From Azolla caroliniana (lineage: Eukaryota > Polypodiophyta): 64,000 nt of DNA. The translations under genes were made by a program, and so were the position numbers. The stretch's first letter is position 1, and each line of letters starts with the position of its first letter. This document shows positions 44,915 to 56,967 of this stretch, one piece after another. The stretch is from the NCBI GenBank assembly GCA_043228905.1, contig JBHGNT010000002.1, positions 16,058,001 through 16,122,000 on the forward strand, read 5' to 3'. The notes under the pieces are model-generated. The model was not told the DNA's origin. It searched no databases and was given only the letters and a program-made list of their open reading frames with translations.

Positions 44915-44951
44915 AATGCAACATATTACCTGTTTCAAATGTCCTGGTGTT
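44915..44951 (-). repeat. Right terminal inverted repeat of element 2
   Basis: Inverted counterpart of 35246-35282 (core ACCTGTTTCAAATG on the plus strand). It abuts the N-terminal gag codons of copia C2. Confidence 0.75.
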
Positions 44952-45004
44952 ATTAGGTAGTTGGAGTTGGTGAGCTTGAACATGCCACCGAATGACTCTT
45001 CCAT
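44952..45004 (-). pseudogene. Copia C2 gag N-terminus
   Basis: MEESFGGMFKLTNSNY, the start of C-family gag. It continues at 35245 on the other side of element 2. A degenerate primer site (45036-45047, minus strand TGGTATCTGAGC) lies upstream of it. Confidence 0.85.
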
Positions 45005-45050
45005 TTTCTTTCTTTTGTTCGATGTTTAGAACTTCGCTCAGATACCATAT

Positions 45051-45286
45051 TGAAAGGAATAGTTCTCGACCACAATTGAGATCCAAACTCACAATGGAAG
45101 AAAAAAAACAAAATTGAAGTAAGACGACACAGTGTGTCAACATGGAAAACCCTAATCGGGAAAAAACCACAGGAGCCCACAGACTCCAAACTATACCACT
45201 AGAAAGAGGAAGGGTACAATGGAGACTGAGAGGCAACGACCTCGAGCTCTACCTTGGCAACTAGTGGTTACAACATATACAAGTTC

Positions 45287-45322
<36 letters not shown>

Positions 45323-45511
45323 TCTCTCTCTCTATACAACAATAAGAATGATGATACACATACAATTATTGCCCTAGTTATATTTATACTTATATAACTT
45401 TAGGGAAATTTACAAATATGAAATCAATAGACACATCGGAACATATTTACTAATATGTCCGGCTGGATACCTTCCGGATCCATCCAATCCGGTTTTCAGA
45501 TACCTTCTAGA
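45051..45511 (-). repeat. 5' LTR of copia C2, interrupted
   Basis: 461 bp of the LTR family seen complete at 51051-51566 (inverted). The missing outer end is found at about 49177-49264, terminating CCCAACA, beyond inserted copia D. A GT/TC microsatellite lies at about 45291-45334. Confidence 0.8.
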
Positions 45512-46207
45512 TGTTGGGAATATGTCCCTCTAGTGGGAAGAGCCGACTGTTTGGACCAAGAAGTGCAAACAGTCGAAGACTACGAGGAGCCAATTGTTCG
45601 GGCTGAGTGGTGATGGTTGAAGAGTCAACTGCGAGAAAGTCGACTGTGAGAGTCGACAGAAAGGAGATCCAGGTCAAAGACACGACCGACTAGTCGGGCC
45701 GACCACATGTTCGATGACCAGACCGACTGGATAGTCGACACTAGACTCGGATGATGGCTAGTTAATATTATAGATATTAATAGTAGTGATGTGTAGTAGG
45801 GGATACATTTGTAAATAGCCAATACGGTGTATTAGTATAAATACACCTAGGGCAAATAATGTATGTCGTGAGAGTAGAGAAAGAGAGAAAAGAGAGAAAA
45901 GAGAGAAGAACACAATTGTGTGTGTGGTATGTGCGAAGACAGAGAAGAGAGAGAGAGAGAGTGGCACCATAGTTGTGTTTGTAACAACAAACGCCAAGAG
46001 CCCTGTGAGGCTGATACACTATGTAGAGAGTGTTGTAATCTTCTCCATTGTATATCCACTGTATAGTGAAGTCTTGTTCTCCGTGGTTTTTCTCCCATTT
46101 TAGGGTTTCCACGTTAAAATTGTGTACACTATTTTCTGTGTTTCAAAGTTGTGTATTTCAACGTATTCCTTTTTTTTTCTTGTGGATTGACGATTCGTTT
46201 CTTAACA
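45512..46207 (+). repeat. 5' LTR of copia D
   Basis: 696 bp, beginning TGTTGGGAATATG and ending CTTAACA, followed by the primer site TAGTATCAGAGC (46211-46222). It has GA-rich repeats near 45870-45960. Its relative is the copia E LTR at 52334-53653. Confidence 0.85.
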
Positions 46208-46235
46208 AACTAGTATCAGAGCTTGAGGTGCAAGC

Positions 46236-49173
46236 ATGGAAGGAGATGTGAGTGGCTTCCTAGGAATGATAGTTCTAAACTCTCAAAACTATGCAGACTA
46301 GAAGATAAAGATGGAGGACCTTCTCATAGTCAAAGACCTGTACGAGCCGATCAACAAAGCAGAAATACCCACGGGGGTATTAGAGTTGGAATGGAAACTT
46401 CTTAATAGAAAGGTGGTGGCCACCATCCGACAATGCGTCGATGTAAGTGTCCTTCAACATGTGGCGAATGACACAAATGCCCATGAGATGTGGTAGAAGC
46501 TATCAGGTCTATATGAGAGAAAGAATGCCCTCAATAAAACCTCATTGATGAGAAAGATTGCATGCCTGAAATGCCAAGATGGTGAGAGCATCGTCGAACA
46601 CATCAACACATTCATGGGTTATGTAAATCAACTTGCTGCAACCAAGTTTCCCCTTGATGATGTTATGCAGGCCATCCTACTGATGTGCACACTACCGAAT
46701 AGCTGGGAGAACTTGGTGATTACTCTCAACACCTCTTGTTAAGAAGAGAACTTGTGTTTACAAACGGTGAAGACAAGAATCTTGAATGAGGAAGCGAGAA
46801 GGAAGGACAAGGGTGTCCTAGTCCAGTCGGAGTCAAATTTGACTCAACACATCGACAGAGGAAGAAACCGGAAAAGGAGTCCACCAAGGAGAGAAAAGTC
46901 TCAAGCCATGTCGAAGTCCAGAGGAAAGCTCATGTGCTTTTATTGTGGAAAGCCTGGACATTTCGAAAAGGATTGTCAACACCTTAAAAGGGAAAAGAGT
47001 GTTGGTAATACTATCAAACCTAGGAAGATTCCTAAAGAAAAGAACATTTCAGCCATTGCTACGAGCAATGAAGAACTTGTGTTCATTTGTGAACAGACAA
47101 GCACAAATATTGCAAGCGAAGAATGCACTTGGGTGATCGACTCCGGTGCATCCTTCCACATAACTCCGTCGAGAGAGTATTTCTCGACTTATATAGTTGG
47201 TGATCATGGTTATGTAAAGATGGGTGACAGTGGAGAGTGCAAGATAGCCGGAATCGGAAGTGTCTGCATGACGACATCGACAGGGTGTCGACTGACTCTG
47301 AAGGATGTTCGACACGTCATATCATATTGAATCTGATATCGACTGGAAGACTAGATGATGAAGGCTACAATGGTAGTTTTCGGAATGATAGTGGAAGTTC
47401 TGCCAAGGAAATCTTATAGTGACCCGAGCACAGAAGGAAGGCACATTGTATATGATGCAAGCCTAACTGTGCAAGTCAAAAGTGAATGTGGTAGCTGACT
47501 CGGCAGGACAAATATGGCATAAGAGTCTAGGCCACATGAGTGAGAAGGGTCTACATCTGTTAGCCGACCAGAAACTTCTACCAAAGGTAAAGGGAGTGCA
47601 CCTAGAGAAGTGCATCGACTGCTTAGTTGGAAAGCAGAACAGAGCAACATTCCACACAAGACCACCGAGAAGAAGAGAAGGGCCACTGGAACTAGTACAC
47701 ACGGATGTGTGTTATGTAGATGCTCCGTCGCATCGAGACGGACAATACTTTGTGACTTTCATCAACGACTACAGTCGTAAGTTGTGGGCTTTCGTACTAA
47801 AGTCAAAAGATCAAGTACTATCATTTTTCAAGGAGTTCCAGGCAAGAGCTGAACGGGAGTCAGGTCGGAAGTTGAAGGTTGTCCGAACCGACAATGGTGG
47901 CGAATATAAAGGGCAATTCGAGGAAGACTGCAAGGCCCAAGGTATTCGAATTGAATATACAGTACCGAAGACCCCTGAGTTGAACGGGCTTGCAAAGAGG
48001 ATGAACCGGACAATCATGGAGAGAGTAAGGAGCATGTTGTTGCATGCTAAACTGCCAAAAATATACTAGGCTGAAGCGATGTACACGATTGTTTATCTGA
48101 TCAATAGGTCTCCCTCAGTGCCATTGAAAGGTGATGTCCCACAAAGGGTGTGGACAGGAAAGGATGTCTCCTACCGACACCTGAGGGTGTTCGGATGTCT
48201 TGTATATATGCATGTGGCTAAGGATCAGAGGGTGAAGCTCAACAGTAAGTCAAAACCATGCATATTCATGGGATACTCAGAAGATGAGTTTGGCTATAGA
48301 CTATGGGACCTAGTCGACAAGAAGGTAGTGAGGAGTCGGGACGTAATCTTCTTGGAAGACAAGACCATAGAGGACTGGAAGCAACAGAAGTCAGAATCGA
48401 CTAACCAGTCAACCTCCACTACTATTGACTTGAGACCAAGTGAACCGACACAGTCGGCTGTTCGGAGATAGCCAATCGACACAGCCGAATCCGAGTCAGT
48501 TGACTCGGAGAGACCGACTGACTATGAGTTTGAGTCGGGAGATCTGTTAAAGTCGATCGATGAATAGGAATCGGAGTCAGTGGACAACCGATAATCGATC
48601 GACATGAACGAGCCAAGAGTAGAGTCGGTAGGGACATCCGAACGAGAGCCGACAACGAGTGGAAGGAGATACCCACTCAGAGAATGGAGAGCACCAACGA
48701 CATATGCCAGTCAATACATCCTATTGAATGATGAAGGTGAGCCCGAGTGCTATGACAAAGCCATTGCCGAAAAGCATAGAGAAAAATGGTTGAGCGTGAT
48801 GCAAGATGAGATGGACTCCTTGCACGAAAACTACACCTACAACCTAGTAGAATTACTGAAAGGTAAGAGAGCTCTAAGGAATAAATGGGTCTACAAGGTG
48901 AAGACGGGAGAAGTTGACAATGTGCCCAGGTATAAAGCCTGCATTGTGGTGAAGGGTTTCCAATAGAAAAAGGGCGTCGACTTCGATGAAATATTCGCTC
49001 CAATCGTGAAGATGACATCCATTAGAATTGTTCTAAGCATAGCTCCCAGTATGGATCTAGAGATCGAACAGCTGGATGTCAAGACGACATTCTTGCACGG
49101 GGAGCTGGATGAAGAGATTTACATGCAGCAGCCCGAAGGATTTTAGGAGAAAGGGAAAGAGAACCTGGTGTGT
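46236..49173 (+). pseudogene. Copia D gag-pol, 3' truncated
   Basis: Plus strand: gag from 46236 (NSQNYAD, then KIKMEDLLIVKDLYEPI), zinc knuckle CFYCGKPGHFEKDC at about 46937, protease TWVIDSGASFHITPS at about 47129, integrase 47482-48069 (HTDVCYVD, RTDNGGEY, LNGLAKRMNRTIMERVRS), integrase tail 48079-48471 and RT from 48604 to NLVCRL at about 49176. Several single stops and frame changes are present. The glutamate-bearing LAER motif has become LAKR, removing a catalytic residue. The RT is cut before the YVDD box, where C2 LTR sequence resumes. Confidence 0.85.
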
Positions 49174-49176
49174 CGA

Positions 49177-49264
49177 CTGAATCCAATCCAATTCTTTCCT
49201 TCGACCCTGGATGATCCAGCTTGTCCGGTTCTCATCCGGATTCCATCCGGAGGGACCGGTTTCC
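49177..49264 (-). repeat. Outer end of the copia C2 5' LTR
   Basis: Matches the first about 90 bp of the 51051-51566 LTR in inverted orientation and ends in CCCAACA. It completes the LTR interrupted at 45511. Confidence 0.7.
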
Positions 49265-49425
49265 CAACAAGAAGGACAAGAGTGTTTGTAATAATGTTGA
49301 ACCCAGGAATATTCCTGATGAAAAGGGCACATCAATTCTACCTACGCGTGCAAAGGAGATCTTGTTCATTTGTGGGCAGGCAAGCACAAATCTTGCAAGT
49401 GAAGAGTGTACCTGGGTAACAAAAT
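49265..49425 (+). pseudogene. Copia J gag-protease fragment
   Basis: Plus-strand piece with KEILFICGQASTNLASEECT, the gag-protease linker of the D-type family. It is cut at the protease active site. Confidence 0.65.
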
Positions 49426-49914
49426 TGTGTTTATCCTAGGCTGGACTTAGCCACAAACACAGAGTGTTAGTTCTGTAATACTTCTCCAAAGGGGTGGTTA
49501 GGACATGGATGTTATCTGGTGCTTATCCAATTCCGATCCGAGTATTCCTGGATGCCTTCCGGATTACTTAATACGCAACCGATTACTTATAACATGCATA
49601 AGATTTATAGTTAAGCACAGAACGGCAAGTACACAAGAAACAATAGAATTAAGGACAAAACACGCTAATCTCTTATTACTTTCGTTAACTTTTACATCGA
49701 TTTTGAACCCTTTTATTGGCGTCTTGTATAGCTTACAAAATGGTGCCTTACCGGCTACCGGCTATCAATCGGTGTAGATCTAGATCGGTACAACTACCGG
49801 ATCCATCCGTTCTAATAATATGACTTAACTAATAATTAGATTATTATACTCTGACTTGTCGACTCATCCCCATTCACATTACTCCTCCGAAACATACTCT
49901 CTTTAGGCCAACAG
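49426..49914. other. Unassigned LTR-like segment
   Basis: About 490 bp between two parts of copia J, bounded by TGTG at its left and GGCCAACA at its right, with CCGGCTACCGG repeats near 49750. It could be a solo LTR accompanied by a deletion, because protease on one side does not join RT on the other. Confidence 0.35.
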
Positions 49915-51040
49915 AACCTGGTGTGCTGGTTGAAGAAGAGCTTATACGGATTGAAGCAAGCTCCCCATCAATGGTACCGGAAGTTTGACTCCGTCATGAC
50001 TGACCAAGGATACCACAAGACGCAGGCCAACCATTGCATGTTCGTGAAGAAGTTTGATGGAAGAGACTTCCTAATACACTTGTTGTATGTGGACGACACG
50101 CTAATCGTCGGACGGGACCAAACCAAAATTGGAATGCTGAAGCATGCCTTGAATTGGGCCCGATGAGACAAATATTGGGGATGCACATAGTCCGGGACTG
50201 GATGAAGAAGCTATTGTGGTTGTCATAGGAGAAGTACATGATGAAGGTGCTCCAATGGTTCAACATGATGGATGTGAAGCCGGTCGGGTCGACACTTTTG
50301 GTAAACTGCAAGATGTTCAGAAAGCAAAGTCCAAAGACAAAGGAGGAGAAAGCGGAGATGACGAAGGTACCCTATGCCTCAGCAGTCAGAAGCCTCATGT
50401 ATGCAATGGTGTGTACCCGACCGGACATCGGATATATGGTCGGAGTGGTCAGCCGGTTCATGAGCAATTCGGGAAGAGAACATTGGACAGTCGTCAAGTG
50501 GATACTCTAGTACCTGAAAGGCACCTCGAGTATGTGCCTCCGATTCGGCTTAGGTAAACCCCTATTGGAAGGCTTTACGGATTCAGATATGTCAACTGAT
50601 GTAGATACCATCCGGTCCACCTCCGGATACATCATGACCTATGCAGGGGGAGCAGTATAATGGCAGTCAAGATTGCAAAAATCGGTGGCATTGTCGACAA
50701 TGGAAGCGGAATACATGGTGATTGTGGAAGCCAACAAGGAAGTAATTTGGATGAAAGACTTCATCGAAGAGTTAGGGATCAGGTAGGAGGAATTCTGACT
50801 CTACTGCGATAGTCATAGTGCCATCCACCTTGCGAAGAACACAACCTACCACTCCCCGACCAAGCACATCCAGAGGAGATATCATTGGCTCTGGGAAATG
50901 GTAGAAGATAAAGAGTTTTGCTGACGAAGATCCATATGGAGGAAAACGGGTTGGACATGCTGACCAAGGTAATGTCAGCCGACAAGCTGGATGCATGTCG
51001 GATACGGATCAGATTGACGAGACATCCCATGCCAGAGTGA
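49915..51040 (+). pseudogene. Copia J RT and RNase H remnant
   Basis: Plus-strand pol with KKSLYGLKQAPHQWYRKFDS, the catalytic LLYVDDTLIVG, YASAVRSLMYAMVCTRPDI and a damaged RNase H to about 50940. Several stops are present. The polypurine tract AAGGGGGAG is at 51040-51048. Confidence 0.8.
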
Positions 51041-51050
51041 AGGGGGAGTT

Positions 51051-51566
51051 TGTTGGGAAACTGGTCCCTCCGGATGGGATCCGGACGAGCCGGATCGTCT
51101 CGGGTCGAAGGAAGGAACTAGACCGGATGGATCTAGAAGGTATCCGAAAACCGGATCGGATGGATCCAAAAGTTGTCCGGATGAACATATTAGTAAATAT
51201 GTTCCGATGTGATTGTTGAGGTCATATTTGTAAATAGCCATAAAGTTATATAAGTATAAATATAACTAGGGCAATAATTGTACGTGTATCATCATTCTTA
51301 TTGTTGTATATATATATAGAGAGAGATACAGAACTTGTATTTTTTGTAACCGATGGTTGGCAAGGTAGAGCTCGAGGTCATTGCCTCTGAGTCTCCATTG
51401 TACCTTTCCTCTTTCTAGTGGTATAGTTTTGAGTTTGTGGGCTCCTGTGGTTTTTTCCCGATTAGGGTTTTCCATGTTAACACACTGTGTCGTCTTACTT
51501 CTATTTTGTTTTTTTTCTTCCATTGTGACTTTGGATCTCGGTTGTGGTTGAGAACGATTCCTTTCA
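51051..51566 (+). repeat. 3' LTR of copia J
   Basis: 516 bp, TGTTGGGAAAC..CCTTTCA, directly after the purine tract. Same family as the copia C2 LTR. Confidence 0.85.
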
Positions 51567-52306
51567 CTTCTTGAGGTGTTGGTGGTCCTTCTGGAAATGT
51601 CTAGGCTTTCCACAATAAAAACATGTCAGTTTGCCTTTGGACTTGAACCTGGCTTGGGACTTGTCCCTTCTTTGTGGACTTCTTTGCTAGTTTGTTGAGT
51701 CAAGTTTGACTCCGACCGAGCCAGGACACCCTTGTCCTTCCTTCTTGTCTCCTCATTCAAGATGCTTGTCTTTACCGCTTGTAGAGACAAGTTCTCTTCT
51801 TGACATGAAGTGTTGAGAGTCACCACCAGATTCTCACCGCTGCCCGGCAGGGTACACAGTAGTAGAATGGCATGCATTGCATCCTCAAGGGGAAACTTGG
51901 TTGCTGCAAGTTCGTTCACATACCCCATGAATGTGCTTACATGCTCCACTATGCTTTCTCCGTCCCTATACTTCAATCTCACAATCTTTCTCATCAAAGA
52001 TGTTTTTTTGAGGGCTTTCTTCCTCCATATAGACTTGAGAGCTTCTGCCACATCTCATAGGAATTTGTGTCGTTTGCCACATGCTGAAGCACACTTACAT
52101 CAACGCATTGTCTGATGGTGGCCACCACCTTTCTATTCAGAAGTTTTCATTCAGACTCTAATACCCCCATGGGTATTTTTGATCTGTCAATTGGCTCATA
52201 CATGTCTTTAACAATAAGAAGGCCTTCCATCTTTATCTTCTAGTCTGCATAGTTCTGAGAGTTTAGAACTATCATACCTGGGAAGCCACTCACACCTCCT
52301 TCCATG
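51567..52306 (-). pseudogene. Copia E gag remnant
   Basis: Minus-strand D-type gag beginning MEGGVSGFPGMIVLNSQNYA at 52306, with SLMRKIVRLKYRDGESIVEH and a zinc knuckle near 51630-51590. It is cut at 51567, where the copia J LTR ends. A stop and a frame change are visible. Confidence 0.8.
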
Positions 52307-52318
52307 CTTGAACCTCAA

Positions 52319-53653
52319 GCGCTGATACCAGTTTATTGGGATCCGATCCCAGATTCGTGAGGAAGACCGATTGTGTAATACACAATAATGCGGAAAGTAG
52401 AAAATAGCAAATACACAGTTTTATGTGGAAACCCTAAATACGAAAAACCACGGGAAGAGAGATCCACTATACAATGGAGAATACAAAGGAGACAATATAC
52501 AACACTCTTTCCTAGAATTGCATGGGAAGCAAGTAAAAAGATCCAAAAGACGCATAAAAGCAAAATTTTGTGTTCCGGTTGGATGCAAATTATAGAAAAA
52601 TGGTTTGGTAGATGGGATGCGAGACACTTGCTTCATGATGCATCACTAGATTCCTCTATAAATGAAACCTTTTTGTAACGCCAATGTATCATGACATGGG
52701 ACAAATGTGGAGGCTCACGCTTCACACATTATACTACACATGTTGCACCTAACTACAAAACCATATTCTTTGCGGAATGGGGAAACCTTACACATCGATA
52801 CATGTTAGAGCCCATACCATTATCTGCCATTCGAACCATTGCTTCCATGCGACTTAGCTCACATGCATTGCGATGTGAGACACTACGTTGGGGCACAAGT
52901 GATGAGAGTCACGGTCGGCTATGCACACTTTGCCCTAAACAAGTTTGCGAGTCGGAGTATGAAACTTTAATACAATGCTCTACCTTTGATCATATTCAAC
53001 CATGCTTTCCACATCTCTTTGACCAAGCCCAATCCTTGCATGAATTCCTCTCACAACCACAATGTGCACTCTCGATTGCAGAATTCATTGGTGAAGTTCT
53101 TGAACATCGAGAGTCACTACTCACTTTCACACGTATCACGTGAAATGTAATATTTTTGGTCTCATAGGTCATATTTGACCTCCGAAGACGATAATATAAT
53201 CTATCTATCTCTGTAATGCACAGCTACAGGAACACTACACTATCCTACTATGTTCTACTCTAACTTCTATTCTACACTAACTTCTTTTGCCCTACGTGTA
53301 TTTATACTTATACACCTTATGGGCTACTTACAAATGTAGTCCATACCACTCTCACTTATATTATTATACTAATAATAATAGCAATTAATCAGCCGACACC
53401 TGTGTCGACTGTCCAGTCGGCCCGACTAGTCGGCCTTTTCGTCGACCATTTGGTAGGTCCGACTAGTCGGTCATGTCTTCGACTTGGATTACTTACTATG
53501 TTTTTGACTCTTCATGTCGACTCTCTCTCAGTCGACTCTTCATGACATCGATTGTCAGCTCTCAGCCTGACCAGTCGGCCACTCCTTGTCTTCAACTGTT
53601 AGTTCTTAGCCCGACCAGTCGGCTCCTCCCATAGGAGGGACATATTCCTAACA
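52319..53653 (-). repeat. Primer site and 5' LTR of copia E, with insert
   Basis: Primer site at 52319-52330 (minus strand TGGTATCAGCGC). The LTR runs 52334-53653 and ends TCCTAACA. It matches the copia D LTR at both ends but is about 650 bp longer because a non-LTR fragment (about 52560-53215) lies inside. It has the GTCGACT/AGTCGGCC-rich tract typical of this family near 53390-53620. Confidence 0.7.
52560..53215 (+). mobile_element. LINE 3' fragment in the copia E LTR, RTE-like
   Basis: A 150-residue open frame (52691-53143) contains SSHALRCETLRWGTSDESHG and then RLCTLCPKQVCESEYETLIQC. This resembles the C-terminal zinc region that follows reverse transcriptase in some non-LTR elements, recalled as RTE-like. 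It ends near a CTATCTATCTCTG short-repeat tail at 53195-53215. Only the 3' end is present, as expected for a 5'-truncated insertion. The assignment is tentative. Confidence 0.5.
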
Positions 53654-53724
53654 CTTTGCACCTGCATACAAATAAGTGAGAACTAGTTTTGGCCGGTAGG
53701 ATCCTCACAAACTGGTATCAGAGC
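53654..53724 (+). repeat. LTR remnant and primer site of copia F
   Basis: The last about 56 bp of an LTR (to CCTCACA at 53709) and a perfect primer site TGGTATCAGAGC at 53713-53724. The rest of the LTR is missing where copia E begins, so E probably inserted into it. Confidence 0.75.
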
Positions 53725-53725
53725 G

Positions 53726-54986
53726 ATGGATGAACATTTTGGTGGAATGTTCAAGTTAACCAGCTCCAACTACTCAATGTGGAAGTCGAAGATGCAGGAT
53801 ATGCTCGTGTGTAAAAATTTATGGTTGCCGATGCAATACGGCAAGAGAAAGCTTGACAAGATCGATGTAGCGACTTGGGAATTCATGCATCTAATGACAA
53901 CAACATACATAAGGTGTTTTATAGACATGAGTGTATACCACAACTTCAATGAAGAGAAAAATGTTGAAGTCCTTTAGAAGAAGATCGACATAATGTTCGA
54001 GAACAAAAATGTTGTTAATAGACTCTCAGTATTCCGGAAGATTGTGAGACTCCGGTATCAGGATGACTCCAGCATGGCGGAGCACCTGAATGCCTTCTGG
54101 GGACTAATCAATCAAACCACCTCTCGAGAAGTACCTCTTGCCAATGAGGTATTGGCATTGTTGCTACTGGGATCCCTTTCGGATAGCTGGGAAACGCTGG
54201 TTGTCACATTAGGAAACACCGGACTAGACGGGAAGCATCTATCCCTAGAGACGGTAAAGTCAAGCTTATTAAATGAGGAAGCTTGCCAGAAGGACAAAGA
54301 GTCCATAACCGACCTGAAGGCCTTAGTCACAGAAGGTGAAATGAACCGGGGAAGATGCCGGAATAGAAGTCCCCATAATCGGGAGAAATCGGGGACAAGG
54401 TCGAAGTCGAGGGGGAGGCCCACTTGCTTCTAATTTGGGAAGCAAGAAAGACAAAGGGGGAGTTAAGATGTTGTAGAGCGGAAGAAAATTCCGGACAAAA
54501 GAGGCACCTCTGTGATCACGACAAGTGAGGAAGAGTTGTTGCTCATCAGTAAGCAAAATGAAGTGAACCTTGTCAACGACGGAACATCCTTCAACTTGAC
54601 CCCTGACTAGAAAAGCTTCTCATCATACACAGTCGGGGACCACGGTTTTGTGAATATGGGAAATGAAGGAGCATGCCGAATTGTCAGCATAGGAGATGTG
54701 TGTTTGATGAATTCAACTGGGTGTTGACTAGTATTGCAAGATGTGTGTCATGTTCCGGAGGTCAGATTGCATCTGATATCAGTTGATCGGCTAGATGATG
54801 AAGGCTACACAGGTAGCATCTGGAACGGTACACAAGTTCTGCAAGGGAAACCTAATCGTGGCCCAAGCCTAGAAGACAAACACATTGTATTTGATGCATG
54901 CTCGAGTATGCCAGGATGAAGTAAATGTGGCAGCAACCATAGCCGGTGAGTTGTGACAGAAGAGGCTATGACACATGAGTGAGAAG
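53726..54986 (+). pseudogene. Copia F gag, protease and pre-integrase remnant
   Basis: Plus-strand C-family gag from MDEHFGGMFKLTSSNYSMW, with IRCFIDMSVYHNFNEEKN and LLLLGSLSDSWETLVVTL. The zinc knuckle is destroyed near 54430, the protease DSG is lost, and a VPEVRLHLISVDRLDDEG block follows at 54760. It stops at the solo LTR and resumes at 55827 in frame (HMSEK then GMQNLAED). Confidence 0.8.
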
Positions 54987-55269
54987 TGACGGGAACCCAA
55001 CGTTCCTTATGCGCGACGCTCGGCCACAACCGAGCGTAGAATGATACACAGAAAACGGGAAATAAAACACGACACAAAGGAGAGGAAGATATACACACAC
55101 TACACAGGAGGTTTACGTGGAAAACCCCAAACTAGGGGAAAAACCACGGCAGTCCACAGGCTGCAAACTGTCACTATGTAAGAATGTACAAAACAGTGAG
55201 TCCACGGAGGCAACGACCTCGTGCTCACGATCTTCGCCACAGGCGGCGGTTACAACAGAGGCAACGACC

Positions 55270-55315
<46 letters not shown>

Positions 55316-55821
55316 CAGTTACACACTCTGATTTCGTGCAAGACAGAAATTGACAACAACAACAACTCAAAGTTTGCCCTAAGTCATATTTATACTAATA
55401 TGACTTTTTCGGCTATTCACAAATGTAGCCTCGATGGGCTCTCAGAAACATATTTACGAATATGTCTCTTCATTCGGTTCTCACCGGGTCTATACCATCC
55501 GGCTCTCCGTAGCCGGGTACTCCTCATCCGGTTCATATCGGGCCTGCACCATCCGGCTCTCCGTAGTCGGGTACTCCTCATCCAGTTCATACCGGGCCTG
55601 CACCATCCGGCTCTCCGTAGCCGGGTACTCCTCATCCGGTTCATACCGGGCCTGCACCATCCGGCTCTCCGTAGCCGGGTACTCCTCATCCGGTTCATAC
55701 TGGGCCTGCACCATCCGGCTTTCCGTAGCCGGGTACTCCTCATCCGGTTTCGGCCTTGGCCGAGTTTGTTCGTCGGCACTGTTCTTCTCCCTTCCCATCC
55801 GGAGGGACCTGTCTCCCAACA
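54987..55821 (-). mobile_element. Solo LTR of the C1 family
   Basis: An 835-bp LTR, TG..CA, in minus orientation, with no internal region. It is flanked by the perfect 5-bp duplication AGAAG (54982-54986 and 55822-55826). It contains a TC microsatellite (about 55274-55312) and the CATCCGGTTCATACCGGGCC tandem units. It arose by recombination between the two LTRs of a full element. Confidence 0.93.
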
Positions 55822-56797
55822 AGAAGGGGATGCAAAATCTTGCCGAGGATAACCTCATTCTGGAGGTGAAGAATGTGCAACTTGAGAAGTGCATTGATTG
55901 CTTGGCCGACAAGCAGAACAGAACCTCCTTCTGATCAAGAACCCCGATGAGAAAGAAGGCACAACTAGAACTCGTGCATGCAGATGTATGCTACGTGGAC
56001 ACTAAGTCACATGCCGGTTCACAATCTTTTGTGACCTTCATAAATGATTTTAGTCGGAAGTTGTGGGCTTTCGTTTTGAAGATGAAGGACTAGGTGTTAT
56101 CCATCTTCAAGGAGTTCCATGCAAGAGCCAAAAGAGAAACCGGTTGGAAGTTAAAAGCGGTTTGAGCTTACAACAAAGGGGAATACCGAGGGTAGTTCGA
56201 GGAGTACTATCTGTTGAAGGGAATCCGGCTCGAATACACAGTGATGAAGACACCAGAGCTTAACGGGTTGGCCGAGAGAATGAATTGAACAGTCATGGAG
56301 AGAGTCTAGAGCCTATTGGCACATGTAGAGCTATCAAAGACCTTCTGGGCTGAGGCGTTGATGACGGTTGTTTATGTGATAAATAGATCACCCTTAGTAC
56401 CCTTAGCTAAAGATATTCCACAAAGGGTGTGGACTGGCAAAGACGTGTCGTACCGGCATTTGAGGGTGTTCGGTTGTCTTGCCTATGGGCATGTAGCAAA
56501 GGACCTAAAAGGAAATTTGGACCCGAAGTCTTGGCCATGCATATTTCTAGGATACGGTGACGATAAATTCAGTTACCAGCTATGAGACTTAGCCGAGCAG
56601 AAAGTAATTTGGAGCCGAGACATAGTCTTCATGGAGGAGAATATTATTGCCGATTGGGAGAAGGAGAAGTGGGGAACGTCCTCCCATCCTGTCAAAAGTC
56701 GAATACCGATTGAAGAACAAGGGGAGCCAACCAGATCTAGACAGGGAGTCGGGTCAGTCGAAGTCCAGTTGCAAACCAGATTTGGATAGGGATACAC
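55822..56797 (+). pseudogene. Copia F integrase remnant
   Basis: The rest of copia F: GMQNLAEDNLILEVKN, CIDCLADKQN, a decayed catalytic core with several stops (55934, 56091 and others), INRSPLVPLAKDIPQRVWTG, SYRHLRVFGCLAYGHV and IFLGYGDDKFSYQL. Coding ends near 56797 in a decayed linker. RT is absent. Confidence 0.8.
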
Positions 56798-56936
56798 ACA
56801 GGGGTTCGTTGTTGAGGACGTGACTATCTAGGTGCAGAACAATCTAAACACTCTTCTATGAGGAGATCGTTAATAGATGCAATGAAGAATATTGATGGCA
56901 ACAAGAAACAGAATCAAGAAGGAAGATCAACAAGAA

Positions 56937-56967
<31 letters not shown>

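Larger units (their letters stand above)
35246..44951. mobile_element. Element 2: inverted, deleted relative of element 1
   Basis: An insertion splitting copia C2 gag. Terminal inverted repeats of about 37 bp lie at 35246-35282 and 44915-44951 (core CATTTGAAACAGGT, diverged outside and inside). Without the nested copia C1 it is about 4.0 kb. It keeps the last exon of a methyltransferase homologue near the left end (minus strand), a palindrome array in the middle, and the transposase C-terminus near the right end (plus strand). This is the element 1 layout in opposite orientation with the middle of both genes deleted. A target duplication could not be resolved, so the ends are uncertain by about 10 bp. 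Confidence 0.8.
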
